Part shown: positions 34,153-34,467 of the stretch, piece after piece | Layout: each line of letters starts with the position of its first letter | How positions within the stretch are numbered: position 1 is the first letter of the stretch | NCBI GenBank assembly: GCA_028822985.1 | Contig: JAPKCK010000011.1 | Coordinates: 1 to 34,467 of the forward strand | Direction: 5' to 3' | DNA length: 34,467 bases | Source: Aquiluna sp. | GTDB lineage: Bacteria; Actinomycetota; Actinomycetes; Actinomycetales; Microbacteriaceae | Made by a program: the position numbers and the translations under genes | Notes under the pieces: model-generated | What the model saw: the letters and a program-made list of their open reading frames with translations, nothing else | Told to the model about the DNA's origin: nothing | Databases searched by the model: none

Positions 34153-34467
34153 TTATCTCCAGAGAGATTGATAATCGAGCCCAAGCTCGCCCATCATTTT
34201 TCTAAGTCCCACGAGCGATAGGCCAACCACAGTGTGGTAGTCGCCATTGATGCGCTCGACAAAAGCTCCACCTAGCCCGTCAATGGTGAAACCACCCGCC
34301 ACCTGCAGGGGCTCCTTGGTAGCGACATAGGTTTCAATCTCTCGGTCGGAAAGATCTGCGAAGAAAACTTCAGTGCTGGTAACGAGTGAGACTGCCCGAT
34401 TGTTTTGAACATCAATCAGGTGATGCCCAGAAAAGAGCGAGCCAGACTTGCCTCGCATGGATTTCCA
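34153..34467 (-). CDS. maf: Maf-family nucleoside triphosphate pyrophosphatase, C-terminal part (cut by window end)
   Basis: Only the last 105 residues are visible; the frame continues past base 34467, so the ATG at 34458 is internal. The motifs SGHHLIDV, TEVFFADLSDREIETYV, and DGLGGAFVERINGDYHTVVGLSL are diagnostic of Maf, which hydrolyses non-canonical or modified nucleoside triphosphates and is linked to control of septation. The G-ERINGDYHTVVGL block is the substrate-binding C-terminal loop. The gene lies upstream of the biotin carboxylase on the same strand, as maf lies near accA3 in mycobacteria. Confidence 0.92.
   Translation of the reverse strand, partial: WKSMRGKSGSLFSGHHLIDVQNNRAVSLVTSTEVFFADLSDREIETYVATKEPLQVAGGFTIDGLGGAFVERINGDYHTVVGLSLVGLRKMMGELGLDYQSLWR

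Noticed and set aside
1-34467. CRISPR arrays, tRNA/rRNA genes, IS elements, attachment sites
   Set aside because: No repeat-spacer pattern, transposase or integrase motif, or tRNA-like sequence was recognised on either strand.

Overview
The window is a gene-dense, roughly half-GC stretch of an actinobacterial chromosome. The succinate dehydrogenase operon, cdd-deoA-add, pmmB and deoD, a cysteine-less LpdA, an AccA3-type biotin carboxylase and Maf occur in the same neighbourhood as in Mycobacterium tuberculosis (recalled as roughly Rv3282-Rv3319). Very short intergenic gaps, overlapping convergent ends, moderate GC and many GTG/TTG starts suggest a small-genome freshwater Microbacteriaceae (Luna-group, Rhodoluna/Aquiluna-like). 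That taxonomic placement is inference.

Layout. 1-420: C-terminus of an unrecognised membrane-anchored protein with an in-frame 15-bp tandem repeat. 396-3448: one-carbon folate genes purU (-), glyA and folD (+). 3445-8309 (-): an orphan adenine DNA methyltransferase, an ABC exporter, kynureninase and tryptophan 2,3-dioxygenase. 8483-12016 (-): ribD-ribE-ribBA-ribH behind an FMN riboswitch with a terminator. 12058-13881 (-): xthA-trpS. 13899-17736 (-): sdhCDAB plus a Rieske lipoprotein. 17820-18929 (+): manC. 19044-27726 (+): a BMP-type nucleoside ABC importer, cdd, deoA, add and a PTS EIIA/EIIB pair with no EIIC. 27736-28395 (+): an FMN-binding split-barrel protein. 28373-30828 (-): deoD-pmmB. 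30897-32306 (+): LpdA-type flavoprotein. 32307-34467 (-): maf (cut by the edge) and the biotin carboxylase.

The largest functional theme is nucleoside scavenging. Imported nucleosides would be deaminated (Cdd, Add) and phosphorolysed (DeoA, DeoD) to bases and pentose-1-phosphates, and the phosphomutase can move phosphate on the sugar. The rib cluster makes the flavin used by SdhA, the LpdA-like protein and the split-barrel protein.

The observations most worth a second look are: a recurrent -10 box placed 6-7 nt before the start codon in eight genes, implying widespread leaderless transcription; the EIIA/EIIB pair lacking a membrane subunit inside a nucleoside operon; the tryptophan-degradation pair lacking a formamidase; the solitary methyltransferase; and the LpdA homologue lacking both redox cysteines. 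I found no IS element, prophage, CRISPR array, tRNA or rRNA.
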